64,000 bases of DNA from Dacryopinax spathularia (lineage: Eukaryota; Basidiomycota; Dacrymycetes; Dacrymycetales; Dacrymycetaceae), in NCBI GenBank assembly GCA_037974965.1, contig JBBPFI010000002.1:2728001-2792000 (forward strand), given 5' to 3'. The position numbers and the translations under genes are program-made. Shown here in pieces: positions 1 to 12,100 of the stretch. The notes under the pieces were generated by a model. The model was not told the DNA's origin, made no database searches, and saw only the letters and a program-made list of their open reading frames with translations. How positions within the stretch are numbered: the stretch's first letter is position 1; each line of letters opens with the position of its first letter.

Positions 1-157
1 CTTCCCTCTTCCAACCATATGTAAGCATACAAACGATATTTGCAACAGAAACAGCGTTTACAAGGAGACCCATGATCTGACTGCTACATCTTGAATATAA
101 TCCCAAGGAAGAAAACGTCTCAGAGTCGTTAGTTCATTACACCGTCGTTGTCGTCTG

Positions 158-2591
158 TCACTCTTCCTGCTTAACAGGCACGCCGGCTTCGGTTGCGTTG
201 TGTACGCCAGCCTGGCCCCGTAGTTGCTGGAGCACGGCAGGAGGAACACGCAGCTTGAACTTCAATGGAGGCTGCGAAGCCGAAGGTACTCCGATTTCCG
301 TCGCTGCGGTGGAAAGCGTCAATTGGGGCTGTGGTGGTTCTGTGGACGGGGTAATCGGTTGATGTTCTACTTGCGGTTCCGCGCTGACGTCGAGCGCACC
401 CATCGAGTGCATCAAGCCGTCTAACCCGGTGACCGGTAATGGCGGCAAAGTTTCCGTGGTCGGGGTCGTCAATGGCGAAGGTCCATCTGCACTCGCCGAC
501 GGCGGAAGGCGCGTGGGCGTGTTCGCACTCGATTTCGCTCCCCGTTTCGCTCGGGTGGGCTTCGAGTGACCCTCCGTGCGTGGGGGTGTGGCGTCGATGA
601 TGGGCGGCTTGAGCGTCTTTCGGTCCCGCAGGCCCATGCGGTGCGGCTGAGCCGGCGTCGTTGGCGCTGAGAAAGGAAGAGGTTGTTCCTCGGGAGACAG
701 AGGAGGAAACACAGAAGGGAGAAGGCTGGATGCGCGAGACAGGTAAGGCGAACCCGCTGCGGAGGCGGACGGCTGCGGTGCCCTGCGATTGCCCTTTGGC
801 GGAGGAAACGTCTTTTCAATCTGCGCTTGATCAGCGATGCGATCAAGCTTTCCACATGTTAGGAACCGACCTTAACTAGCTCTTCCACGCCCCACCAGCT
901 TTGTCGCTCCATCACTTCCTCTGGCGTGGAGAACATACCCACGAGATAGGCCATGGCGCCGCTCTGCAGCGCTCGGTCACCATATCCTCCTTCCAATACG
1001 GTCAAGGTCTTTCCGCCCGCCCGCTTTGCGGCAAGAGCATGTGCATCGGCTGCGAAGCGCCCGTAAAACGTAGGCGGAACGTTGCGCTTGTGCCTCGACA
1101 TAGACACGAGCTCATGCGAGCACGCGTCAAACCCGCAGCTGTCCCTGCGTGAGCCGAAGAATGGACTGCGTGTCCACCAAACCACGCACCTGACGAATAT
1201 CATGCTCTTCCCCGGATCTGCGTCGGTACGTTCGAAGAAGTCGTCCGCCTTCTTCAGCAGCTGAGAATACTTTTCTGGATATAATCTGCCCCAGAAGTCC
1301 TCGTCTGAAGTATACGGCTCAAGATGGATGTTCTCAATATGCTGGCCGTGCGCTCCGTGTATGCAGATAGACGCGGCTTGGGTTAGAGCCGGATCACCGG
1401 TCTGGAGGGAATATGAGACACGTCGGCGGAACGTGATTCATACGCACCTCGCAGGGATAGCTCAAAATATCGTGTATAGATCCATAATAGACTTGCAAGC
1501 CAGGCTTGGCAGCTGGCTCATATGTCTCGAGAGAGCTTGCTTGTTTGTGCGTCTCCGCGTTGATAGCCCAAGTAATGGCCTGAGTGCCGTTGCCGTGATG
1601 CAGATCGATGTCCAAAATGGCCACATGGGTGATCGAGTGATGAAGATGAGCTGTAGCGAGTTCAGAAGAGTTTTCACCAGACAAAAGGCAGCGTACCGTG
1701 GACGGCCGCGATAGCAACGTTATTTAGGAAGCAGAAGCCGGAAGGTTGTGCAGACGAGCAGTGATGACCCGGAGGTCGTACTGCAGCGAAGGCTTGTCGG
1801 GGCCCCTGTAAAGATGTGACCATGTCTACCGCAGCGCAGACTGTAGCGATCGAAGATTGGAACGCCGCCATTGATCCCGGAGACACTATGGATAGAGGAG
1901 GTCAGCCTGAGAAAGCAGCGAGTGCACCTTGCGTACAGTATAGGTCGCCCTGCGGCCATTCTGCGGGAATCTCGCTTTGCTTCAGGGCGATCTTATCCAG
2001 GCAACTTGAGACGAGGTCATGCAGGCGATCAAGGTAAACCTTCTCCGTTGAGTCCGACGTCCGTTCCTCCTCTAAAGCGGCAAGCACGTTGTGAACATAA
2101 CGTGTGGCGTCGTGAGTCCGTATATCAATGTCGCGATACATGGTGGGCGGCACGAGCGCGACGAAGTCCGGGACGGCTATTGTCAAATTGGAGGTGTCAG
2201 AAGCACTTGACGCGTCGTATGAAAAGGTCTCCTCCAGACGTGCGAGAGCGCAGGCTAAACCAACGGCAACTGCTCGAAGTCGTTGGGGACGCTCGACAAT
2301 CGTTGATGAGTTTGAAGTGCGTATGTACGTATGCAATGTACATGCAGGCGCGCTGAACAAAGCGATCTGGGCGCGAGACGGCTCTGGAGTTTGTTGCGAA
2401 TGCCCTGCATTTGCTACGGGGATTTCTGGGGCAGCAGTAGTAGGTGGTTGGCTTGCATCAGGGTCCTCCTTTACCGGCGCGGCTTCGACAGGACCAGGGG
2501 ATGCACGAGAGAGAGTCAGTGCATCGAGAGCCGCCGACAAAGTACGATCGATAGATGTTTCCCGGACATCCGTAGGAGTAAGCTCATCCAT
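158..2591 (-). CDS. Hos3-like histone deacetylase, spliced
   Basis: Zinc-dependent lysine deacetylase of the arginase/deacetylase fold, expected to remove acetyl groups from histone tails in the nucleus. The family hallmarks are readable in order on the minus strand: RPPGHH (near 1771-1787), LDIDLHHGNGTQ (near 1590-1620), SCGFDACSHE (near 1130) and a GGY motif (LEGGYG, near 980). These supply the His pair and the Asp/His zinc ligands. The SCGFDA-x-x-HE form resembles fungal Hos3 more than Rpd3 or Hda1. The first exon (1928-2591) carries a disordered Pro/Glu-rich N-terminus starting MDELTPTD; I chose this ATG because the sequence upstream is arginine-rich and unlike the family. The C-terminal 180 residues are Pro/Thr/Ser-rich with basic patches and end in VPVKQEE. 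At least five introns are implied by frame changes; exact junctions were not all resolved. The assignment to Hos3 rather than another class II enzyme is an inference. Confidence 0.88.
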
Positions 2592-2940
2592 GGGGTTCCC
2601 AGCAGCCGTGTCCGATAAGAAAATGGAACCAAGAGGACGAGGAGCTAGACGCAGACGAGTGGTGGCGGAGAAGCGATATGCGATGTAGCGCTCATGACGC
2701 GCGACGCGACCCCTATAACGGATATAAATTTGTTTACGTAACAACGCGTCGTAGACAGCGCGCTGCCTTGCTTGACGACGGTCGTCAGCCACCAAACCCA
2801 TACGCGACATCAGCATGGTGGGATACCTTGAACGGGTATCCCAGTGGCCGGTCCGTGACAAACGTGCAATTCTAGTGGTCTATCCGAGGCTTTGTTGCAT
2901 CTACAAACGTCTATGTACCGAAAAAAAAGGGATCTATCTG
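2592..2940. other. Intergenic, tail-to-head
   Basis: About 350 bases between the start of the deacetylase gene and the stop of the first ABC transporter gene, both on the minus strand. I see no coding signal or clear TATA box for the deacetylase here. Confidence 0.5.
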
Positions 2941-5900
2941 TCAGTGGGAGTGCGCACTTTGCAGCGCTATGGCTTTGAGCTCATCTCTATCGCCGCTCTC
3001 CTCAACCAAGCCCCTGAAGTATCCTCCATCCTTTGCGAGTAGGGAAACTGGTGTGTCAAATTCGACCAGCCGGCCCGAATCCAGAACTACACAACCGATC
3101 AGGACATTAAGCCACAATCCAAAGTTGTGTACCGCACCCATGATCTTGTCGTAGTCCATGATTGTCCTAAGCCTATGAGCTATGGTCAATAGCGTCGCGC
3201 CCTTCAGCTCTCGGCGGATGCTTTCTTGGATGACCATGTCGCTCTTGTGGTCCACGCTCGCCGTTGCTTCGTCAAGCATCAAAATACGGGTGTTGCGAAC
3301 GATCGCGCGAGAGATTGCAATCAACTGCCGCTCCCCTACGGAGAAGTTGCTTCCAGCGTCCGAAAGAACAGTATCGAGCGACAAGCTATCGTCCCCCCGA
3401 CTCAAGAGTCCGGTGGCGCGCAAAGCATCGTTCAACACCATATCGTCTTGCTGACTGAAGGGGTCGAGATTTGTACGGAGGGTGCCGGACAGCAACACGG
3501 GTTCTTGGGGGATAATTGTCAGGTTGCTCCGCAACGCATCGAGGTTCAGGCGCGAAGTCGGCAAGCCGTCCAAGTAGACTTCGCCTGTAGTAAGGATCAT
3601 CCGGAGGAGAGAGAGGGCCAGGGTGCTTTTCCCACTTCCTGTGCGGCCAACTGAATACAGATCAGTCCGGGACTGGAGCGATGTGAGTATTTCCATGCTG
3701 ACCAATCCCGATTCTTTCGCCACTCTTGACGCTGAAACTGATATCTTGAAGGACGAGCGGGGCGTCCTTGGCATATCTACGCCACGCTGAGCGAATGAAA
3801 ATATCGCAAAAAGTGGGAGCATACCGCGCCGATAGATTTTCAACTCTGAGCGCGCCAGATGCCGGCCAGTACGCCGGCGGTTTGCCAGAATCTGAAGGCT
3901 CAGGTTCATGATCGATTTCGATATAATCACGAATACGTTCCAAGCTGCGCACATGAGCTGAGCCAAGTCCGAGCACGGTGGTCGACAAGGCACACCTATT
4001 TGCCGTAACCTCCATGTTATTCGCCGTGCGAAGCCACCAAAGAATCATGCCGGCAAAGCCGATCGCCATGTTCAGCTAACGGAGAATCAACACGCTGCAC
4101 CCTAGTTCGTCTTGCAGCACTTACGCTAAACTGAAGAAGGATGAGGACAGCGTTACTTCAGCACAAATGACATGCGCACCCCTGTCTGTCCCGCAGCTTC
4201 TACTCTTTTGAAGTATACCAAGTATGTGGCAACACCCGTCGCGAAGAGTGCACCCAGAGCGTCTACTCGAGCAGCGATCCAACGATGGAGATTTTGGAAG
4301 GACCGCGACGGGCGCGAGTACGCATCGAGCCTCTTGAAGAATTCCTGCTTCTGCTGATCTTGTGCGCCGTAAGCTCGAATAGAGACGAGGCCAGTGATGG
4401 CTGCGGAGAAGTGGTTGTAAATAGGCGATTTCCAGTTCGAGCGAAGGCGTTTCAGCGCCATCTGCACATGAAGATATACCCTGCCCACGCCATACGCTAG
4501 GAGAGCAATGGCGAGACCTGGTATGAGAAGTATCGGTGCTGATACCATAACAGCGGAGAACTTGAACAACAGTTGCAGCGTTCGACTGAGGAAAACAATC
4601 AACCACTGGCTCAGCGGTCCGTCCACGTCCCGAATATCCTGGGTTTTCAGAAGCTTCAGGCAAGTAGGATAGTGACAGCAACGCACCTGGGTAAAACGTG
4701 CAATAATCCGACCCCTGGGTGTGGTATCGATCCATCGCATGGTCGAAGACAAGACGCTCTTCATCAGGAGGCCGTGGATCTTGTGACACGCCCGCATGCT
4801 CCTATACACATAGCCGATAGTGCCCATTGTCGTCAAGGCAGTTTGGGAGAACGTAAAGGCGACGAAAACGGCCAGGTACCTAAGCGTTGTCACTCAGAAG
4901 AAATCTAGCGGAGGCGTAAGATCTTACCAAGCAGTGGACATCGCAGCTGAATGGGTCTCGTATGAGCTGGTCCAGATGCCCAGCCACCACGTCGTCCTTC
5001 AAGATTTCAGCTCATGGTAAATACCTGTTTCGAGCTGACGTACATGACGTCCGCAAGCATTGCCAAACAGAAAGTACTGACGACAGGTATCCAAAAGATC
5101 AAGCCGCCGTAGGCGTTGAGCATAAGTTCCACTTTGACCGATGTCAGCAAGCTTGGAGATTGCCCGCGGAGGACAGGCTTACACGCCGCCCACCTCACAC
5201 GTCCTTCAGCTCTCTCTTCCTCGATAACGAGCTGTCCATTATCCATTCGGGCACCAGGCTTCTCATCAAGAGCATCAGGCACCGACTCTGCTTGGATGAT
5301 AGCATCGTTGTCGTTCCCTGCTCTGGTCAGATTGCTACTGTTCTCCATTGGCGGGCCCTGACTGCGAACACGGCCGCTCCAATCCATGTCGATGATATTT
5401 TGTGCTATCGGCCGAATGATTGCTACGGCATGAGTCTGATGAGAGTTTGAGAACTTGACGATGAGATGCGACGACGAGAGCTCACTGCGAGGATCACGGT
5501 CCGTCCGTACACGAGGTCGCCCTGCAGACACTTTTCTACTATCCATCGCGAGGTATGCACGTCCAAAGCTGATAGGATATCGTCCAGGAGGAGAATATCG
5601 GCCATAGAATAGACGGCACGGGCCAGAGTGATTCGCGCTTTCTGGCCACCGGACAATGTGAGACCTTTTTCTCCTACCTGCAGCGGCATGGTCATCGGAC
5701 GACCTGCACGACAAACATAAGATATTTACCTCAGTGTTGTCCCCCGCTGCTAATAAAGCAAGGTCCGGTATAAGGGCGCATTGTTCTATGGCTGGTGCTT
5801 TCCTTAGTGCGATTTTCAGGAGATACGGTTGAAATAGCTTACTCTTTCTGTATCGCTTTTCATCGTAGGGCGAACCAAACAATATATTGTTCTGTTCAGC

Positions 5901-8867
5901 CATGAGTATTGTCCTCCTGGCTGGGTGGATAAGAGCTGACCTTGATGGTTTCATTCATCACCCATGACTCCTGAGCAGCGAACGCAATTCCCTTCTTGCG
6001 AGGCAGATTATACCATCCATCAGGCATAATTGGATCGAAATACATCTCCCCGAGTAAAGCCATCAGAATTGATGTCTTGCCACAGCCGGTCGGTCTTTGC
6101 CGTCAGTAGGTTGCGTCAAGAAAAGTATGACGTTCAACTCACCCGGTAACGAGATTGATCGCACCCCGTTTGAAAATCACGTCGCCATCCAAGGTCAGGC
6201 GGAAGTTCCTGCCGGGAGTGACCACCGCGCGAGAGGGCGTCCATGTGAAGCTCGCGTCATGGAACCCGATAGTATCGTTGTTTTCGTTGCCACAATTTGA
6301 TGTGGAAGACCCTTGCACATTCAGCTCGAACTCATCGAGAAGGGGGGCCTGCTTAAGATGAGCTTCACGAAGAAAAAGAAGGAGCCGACACGTACCTCGC
6401 GCAGAAAGTGGTCAATCCGGTCGAGGGATACCTTAGCTAGCACAGAGCATGTAGACGCGGTATATGTTGCGAGGACTCTAGGAACGTACCGTTTATCATG
6501 AAGTTGAGGTCTCTGGTAATAGCGACGAGATCCATCCTCAACAAATCAAAGATGCTCATGCTGGAGAATACGATAGAGGCTATGAGTTTGGAAGACGTAA
6601 GCACACTATGACTGCCGCAGACGGATGAGGTTTCATTTACCATTAAGGTCATACCCAAAGAGAAGAGTCTGAGGGACAATCAGCTGTCTAGCGTCCCATC
6701 TTACTTGACGAAGGCACTTACATAGGCGCCGTATGTAATGATCATGCTTGTTACGGGAAGCAGCACACTGATTGATTGTTCACCTCGGAGCTCGACAAAA
6801 ATCGGATGTTTTGTGCTTACTTAAGATTCCCAACCACCAGTTCTAGCAGCCGTCGTTTCCGGGTGGAGCCTAGCTCCTGACGCCTCTTCTCTTGTATTCT
6901 CTTTTTCACCATTGGTTCCCAAGCAAACATCTGGCTATGTTCAAGAGAACGCCCTGTCAGACGAACGAAAGGCACACCTTGACCATGCGAAGGATGTTCA
7001 GGGCTTAATAGACTTTCAGCATGTTTTTCTAATGCTCCATCAGGTGGGCGTACTCTCAGTAACCGACTTAACTCGTTCATCGGTCTATAGCAGCATGATG
7101 AGGTTATTTTGGTCAAGGAAAAAAGGAAGAGAGCACGACCTTCTCCATCTGTATCTTCTGGGTCTGGGCGATGCGATTGGTCAACAGCCCGGGAAGCGGC
7201 AATGTCATGACCAAAAAAAGCATGCCGAGTACAGCAGACCATCCCAAGACGGCGGTCAAGAACCACACCGACGAAACGACTTCAAGAGGTAGCTGAATAA
7301 AAAAGAAGACAAACTCTCTTCCGTCCAACACGCTGGGGACATCCGCACCGATCAGAGTGTTGACGTTAATATCCGGTATATCGGTTTGATTATTCCCTTC
7401 GCGTTGAGAGCAATTCGATCCTCCGAGCACAGACGTAGCACTGGATGCTGGAGCACTGCCCTTCGGGGATGACGTGAGGATTCTCATTCTGAGAGCTTGA
7501 GCGAAGATAAGCTGTAGCAGGATGTTCTCCGTGTGCACGTACGCCCTGTTCTGTCGTATGTATGCGTTCAGCAGAAAATCCGGGCAACACAGCGAGTACA
7601 CGCACCGTCACGTACAGGTAGCCATTTTCGCCTGCAGAGAAGAGGATCCGGCTGAGGAATATGAGGACGATCCATACCCTGAAGTGCAGGTTGTCAAGGA
7701 AGAGGCGGCGGAAGCAACGGAGAACATACCAGGGGCGAATCGTTGCACCTTGTCCACCAGTTTCCAGATACCCCAAGAGACGATTAATGGCGATCGGACC
7801 AAGGAAGGTCGCAATGACATTGATCACAATTATAACGGCTTGCCAAACAAGCCGTACACCCAGGAACTCCATAAGGCCGAAGAAGAGGTGACGAGACTCC
7901 AGGCTCATTTGTCGCCTTTGCCATGGATCCATAAGGTCTCGACTTTGTATTTCCAGAATGGATGACTTGTCGTAGTCCGCCAGGGGAGGGAGTGTATCAT
8001 ATGGGATATTCCTCCCGAAGTAAGATCGATAGATAAACGGATCCATAAAACAGAAGGAAATGATGCTGGCGAAGGAGGCGGTTTGCTCCGCTGGAGGTGG
8101 CGAAGGGTGCTATCTTTCCTATTAGCCTTTGGTGAATTTCTTCCACTCCACAGAGCTTACGAGAGGATCTAGGGGAACGTATGGGTTCGGCATCGCAGCC
8201 GGAATGATTACGGCAGCCACCGTTAAGAAAACCAGCTCCGTCCAGATCAAGGCGGGGTGGTAAGAATCGGCTGGAATCCTGTCGAATTGCATTAAAGGCC
8301 AGATGTTCCGCCAAGCAAGAATACAGAGCTGGGCCAGAAGGATTGCTTCCCCGTTATACGTCAGTGTCCTTGCGGTTGTATGGTGCACGGCAAGCACGAT
8401 GGCATGTAAGATGGTGACATATGCCTCGTGCGACGTCAGCTCGCACCGGTGACGGGACAAGTATCCATAGCACCCACATAAGACGCAATGCTAGACACTT
8501 TCACCCTCCCTGCACACCCGAAATAACTTCTGGGGGCAAGATCGTCCGTCATCAGAGCTTCAAGGGAAAACCGAACGGAAGCAAGTATGAGGAGGACAGC
8601 CGATACAACAAAGCGAAGAGCCTGCAGTGTCCAGATGACAGTTCCCCCGCTCCTTCGTGTGTAAATGCGCAGCTTTCTTGCCAGAGGACTCTCTTCCGAG
8701 GATCCGTTGGCGCTGACTTGCGCCCCGTCGTTAGGTCGGTCTGGGCGAAAGCAGACGGTCCAGAGGAGTACCCATAGAGCGGAGAGGGTGGCTAGATAAC
8801 ATGGTATAAGCTGCGGATCGATCCAGCCCGCACAGGTGGTCATCCTTTGCTGATGCGCATGAATCAA
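2941..8867 (-). CDS. ABCC (MRP-type) ABC transporter, copy A
   Basis: Full-length multidrug-resistance-associated ABC exporter, expected in the plasma or vacuolar membrane, pumping organic anions or conjugates with ATP. On the minus strand the parts are in order: N-terminal membrane region (8867-8150), first transmembrane domain (about 8040-6400), NBD1, linker, second transmembrane domain (about 4890-4150) and NBD2. NBD1 has Walker A PTGCGKTS near 6085, signature TLSGGQK near 5655 and Walker [13 protein letters not shown] near 5595. The Asp after the Walker B Asp replaces the catalytic Glu, which is normal for ABCC NBD1. NBD2 has Walker [10 protein letters not shown] near 3640, signature SVGERQ near 3330 and Walker [12 protein letters not shown] near 3270. 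SVGERQ differs from SVGQRQ in copies B and C. Frames jump at many short introns, and I saw no unavoidable break. The start is at 8867, or at an ATG 24 bases downstream. Copy B lies directly upstream in the same direction. Confidence 0.93.
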
Positions 8868-9175
8868 AGCCTTGAATGCGATGGCACACTTTATGAGGAT
8901 CCAACCACAACTGCGGCCATCAGTGAACGCGCTGCGCCATCATCCCGATCTTCCCCGCGTACCCTGACCGCATGCTCCAATAGCTTCCGTCGAGAGAAGT
9001 ATCGTGACTCGTAACAGGACCGGTGCTTGAACAGCATTGAAATTTGAACTGGACGTTCGTGTCGTATCCATTTCCGCATCTGTCTCCACGGTTCGCGTCG
9101 CCTCTCGCATTGTCTCTCTTCCTGAGTGGTTGACCGTGCCTTTGCAATAGACATTTATCTCTGAAACCGAGTACG

Positions 9176-12100
9176 CTAGGGAATTCCTCCGGAATCTACA
9201 GCGATCTCGCGCAATTGTCTAGCATCGGCGCTACCGTCAACCATGGCGCGGAAAACACCTCCATCTGTTTCAAGCAGCCTTGCGGGGCTGTCTGACTCTA
9301 CGATTCTTCCACCGTCCATGACTGGAATGGTCTAAGCACTGAGATCTCGGGGGGCCAAAGGAACATACCGAGGATCTGGTCGTAATCCATGATGGTTTGC
9401 AGCCTGTGTGCGATCGTAAGGAGCGTAGTGCCGTGCAACTCTTTCCTGATGGAGGCCTGGATCAATTTGTCTGTCTCCGCGTCGACGGATGCGGTGGCTT
9501 CGTCCAAAATCAGAACCTTCGTTCCGCGGACCATCGCGCGGGCCAGGGCTATCAATTGGCGCTGCCCCACTGAGAAATTGCTGCCGGCACTCGCAACAGC
9601 AGTGTCAAGGCTGACCTCACTGGCCTTGTTGCCTCCCGGCCGGCCGACAAGACCCACTGCTTGCAATGTCGAGTTAAGTGCGGCGTCATCGTAGGATCCC
9701 GTTGGATCAAGGTTCGACCTTATTGTTCCAGTGAGAAGAGCGGGATCCTGCGGAATGATGGCCATCTTCGACCGTAACATCTCCAAATCGATGTCGGCAG
9801 TCAGGATACCGTCCAGGTACACGTCCCCGGTCGTGGGTATTAACCTTAGCAATGACAACGCCAATGAGCTCTTGCCACTGCCAGTGCGGCCCACTACAGA
9901 CTACTTGAGCAAAATGCGCAAGATTTCATTCGATGGATGGACATACCAATGCCAACGCGTTCTCCCGACTTCACCTTGAAACTGATGTCATGGAGGACCG
10001 CAGGGCCATCTGGAGAGTAACGAGCTTCAAGACTCCGCACTTGTAGCTCTCCCGAGGCGGGCCAGTACGCGGGGGGTCTGCTAGATTGGGGACCGACCGG
10101 CTCTTGATCAATTAGCAAGTAATTCCTGATGCGCTCCACGCTGCACCAGGTGAGTACCTTCGTTTTCCAACGCCAAGTCAGTCGCACCTATTCGCTGAAG
10201 TCTCGACCTCGCTCCACAAGCGAACCCAAAATAACAGAAGGCCGGAGAATCCAAGGGCCATGTTCAGCTGACATCAATTTAGAAATGACCATCGCAGAGT
10301 CGCGACACGTACCGCAAACTGCGACAAGTCAATCACTTCGCTAAGGGCAGCGTCACAGAAGAGAACGTACCCCTGTATCGCTGGCACCGAGTGTCGGGCG
10401 CAGGTACACCAAATATGCAGCCAGACCGGACGTGAATAGGGCACCAAGCATATCTGCACGGACCGCCAACCATCTAATATCCGATAAGCACAGTAACTTC
10501 GTGAAAGAGCTCAGAACGAACCTATCTAGATTGAAGAATGTGCGACACGGTCGAGTATACTCATCTAACCGCTTGAACAGCTCCCGCCGGAATGTTTCTT
10601 CAGCTCCGTAAGCCCGTATAGAAGCTAGTTATAACAATGCTGAGCCGTGATCTTCCAATGATTCCAGGGGAGACGCTCACTTATACCATCGACGGCTGCA
10701 GAAAAATGAGTATAGAGAGGAGAACGCCAGTTTGACATTAGGCGCTTCCGGAAATGCTCAATTACTGATCAACCCGCAGGACCGCAAGACGTACCCGGAC
10801 AGGCAGTCGGGCGGTAATATATACTTGTCCGATTGAGATGCCGGCTAGTGCTACCAAAATGCCGGGGATGACGAAGGCAGGAGCGAAGACAATGACGGCT
10901 CCGAACTGAATGAGCATGCTGAAGCTGAATGAGATAAACATTTGGAGATAGCCAGTCAGAGGCCCATCAACCGTGCTTATGTCCTACAGTACGATGTTCA
11001 GAGACTGTCTCCTACATGTGATGTAATGCTCGCACCTGAGTGAAACGCGACACGATTCGGCCCACAGGCGTAACATCGAGCCATCTAAGCGTTGAATGGA
11101 AGACCTTGCTCGACAAGGCCTCATGAAGAACAGCGCTTGCGCGGAGGCTCCCAAACATATAGACGACGTATGCTACCGCGTATAGCAATGCATCTATCGC
11201 AGCGATGGTTGCGAAGATGCCCAGATAGCTGTGTCCCCGAGGTCCGGTCAGCAAGAAGCTAGTCGGTTGCAGGAGAGCTCCTAGGGCTCACAAGAGAATT
11301 GAAACGCCGCCGGCTGGGGAGGACTCGAACGCACGAGCCCATTCGCCTAACCACCACGTCCCGCTGCAGGCCCTCAGTCCTCGAACACGTCCGAAGAGAA
11401 AACGACGTACATCACGCTCGAGAGATAGACAAGAAGGGAAGTGCTCAAGATAGCAAGCCAGGTCGGGAAGCCGCCAAAGGCTCTGACGAGCAGGTCGACT
11501 TGAAAGAATTAGCAGAAGATCAAAGGAAGGGCCTGGAGATTGGGCATACCTGCCGCCCACCCTAGACGACCAGATTCCAGCTCTTCGTCTAATGTGAGCT
11601 TTCCGAGCGCTTCGTGATCACGTTCCTGACTGGAGTCGAATTTGGGGGGTTCATTTGGGTCCATGTCAGGAGTAATACCAGTAGATGACTGTTTGTATCT
11701 TGGCGTGCTCGTTGAAACGACGAGCTCGCCTCCTCTGGATATGTGCACGAGGAGCGATGCGATCGGACCAGCAACGTCGATGGCGTGAGTCTAGTGGATG
11801 ACGAGATGAGAGCAATATACGGGGGTTAATCATGAACACTTACAGCAAGGATCACGGTCCGATTGGCGAGAAGACTGCCCTGAAGGCATTCGTTCACTAT
11901 CCACTGGGAGGTATGCACGTCCAGTGCAGAGAGAATATCATCCAGGATAACAATTTCGGCCCTTGAGTATACCGCCCGAGCTAATGTTATCCGTGCCTGA
12001 CATATTCAGAGACCGGGTGAGCTGACAATGAGTAGGTGACCTACCTTCTGACCACCGGAGAGTGTTATGCCCTTCTCTCCCACCTGCTACGAGTCAACAT

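Noticed and set aside
2128-2688. Plus-strand open frame of 186 codons
   Set aside because: Antisense to the first exon of the deacetylase, whose minus frame has clear family context.
5007-5954. Minus open frame of 315 codons as a separate gene
   Set aside because: It reads through introns of ABCC copy A; only parts of it are exons.
11299-11380. tRNA-like T-arm (GACTCGAAC context) near ABCC copy B
   Set aside because: The sequence translates on minus to the conserved [10 protein letters not shown] of the transporter, and no acceptor stem or anticodon arm can be paired.
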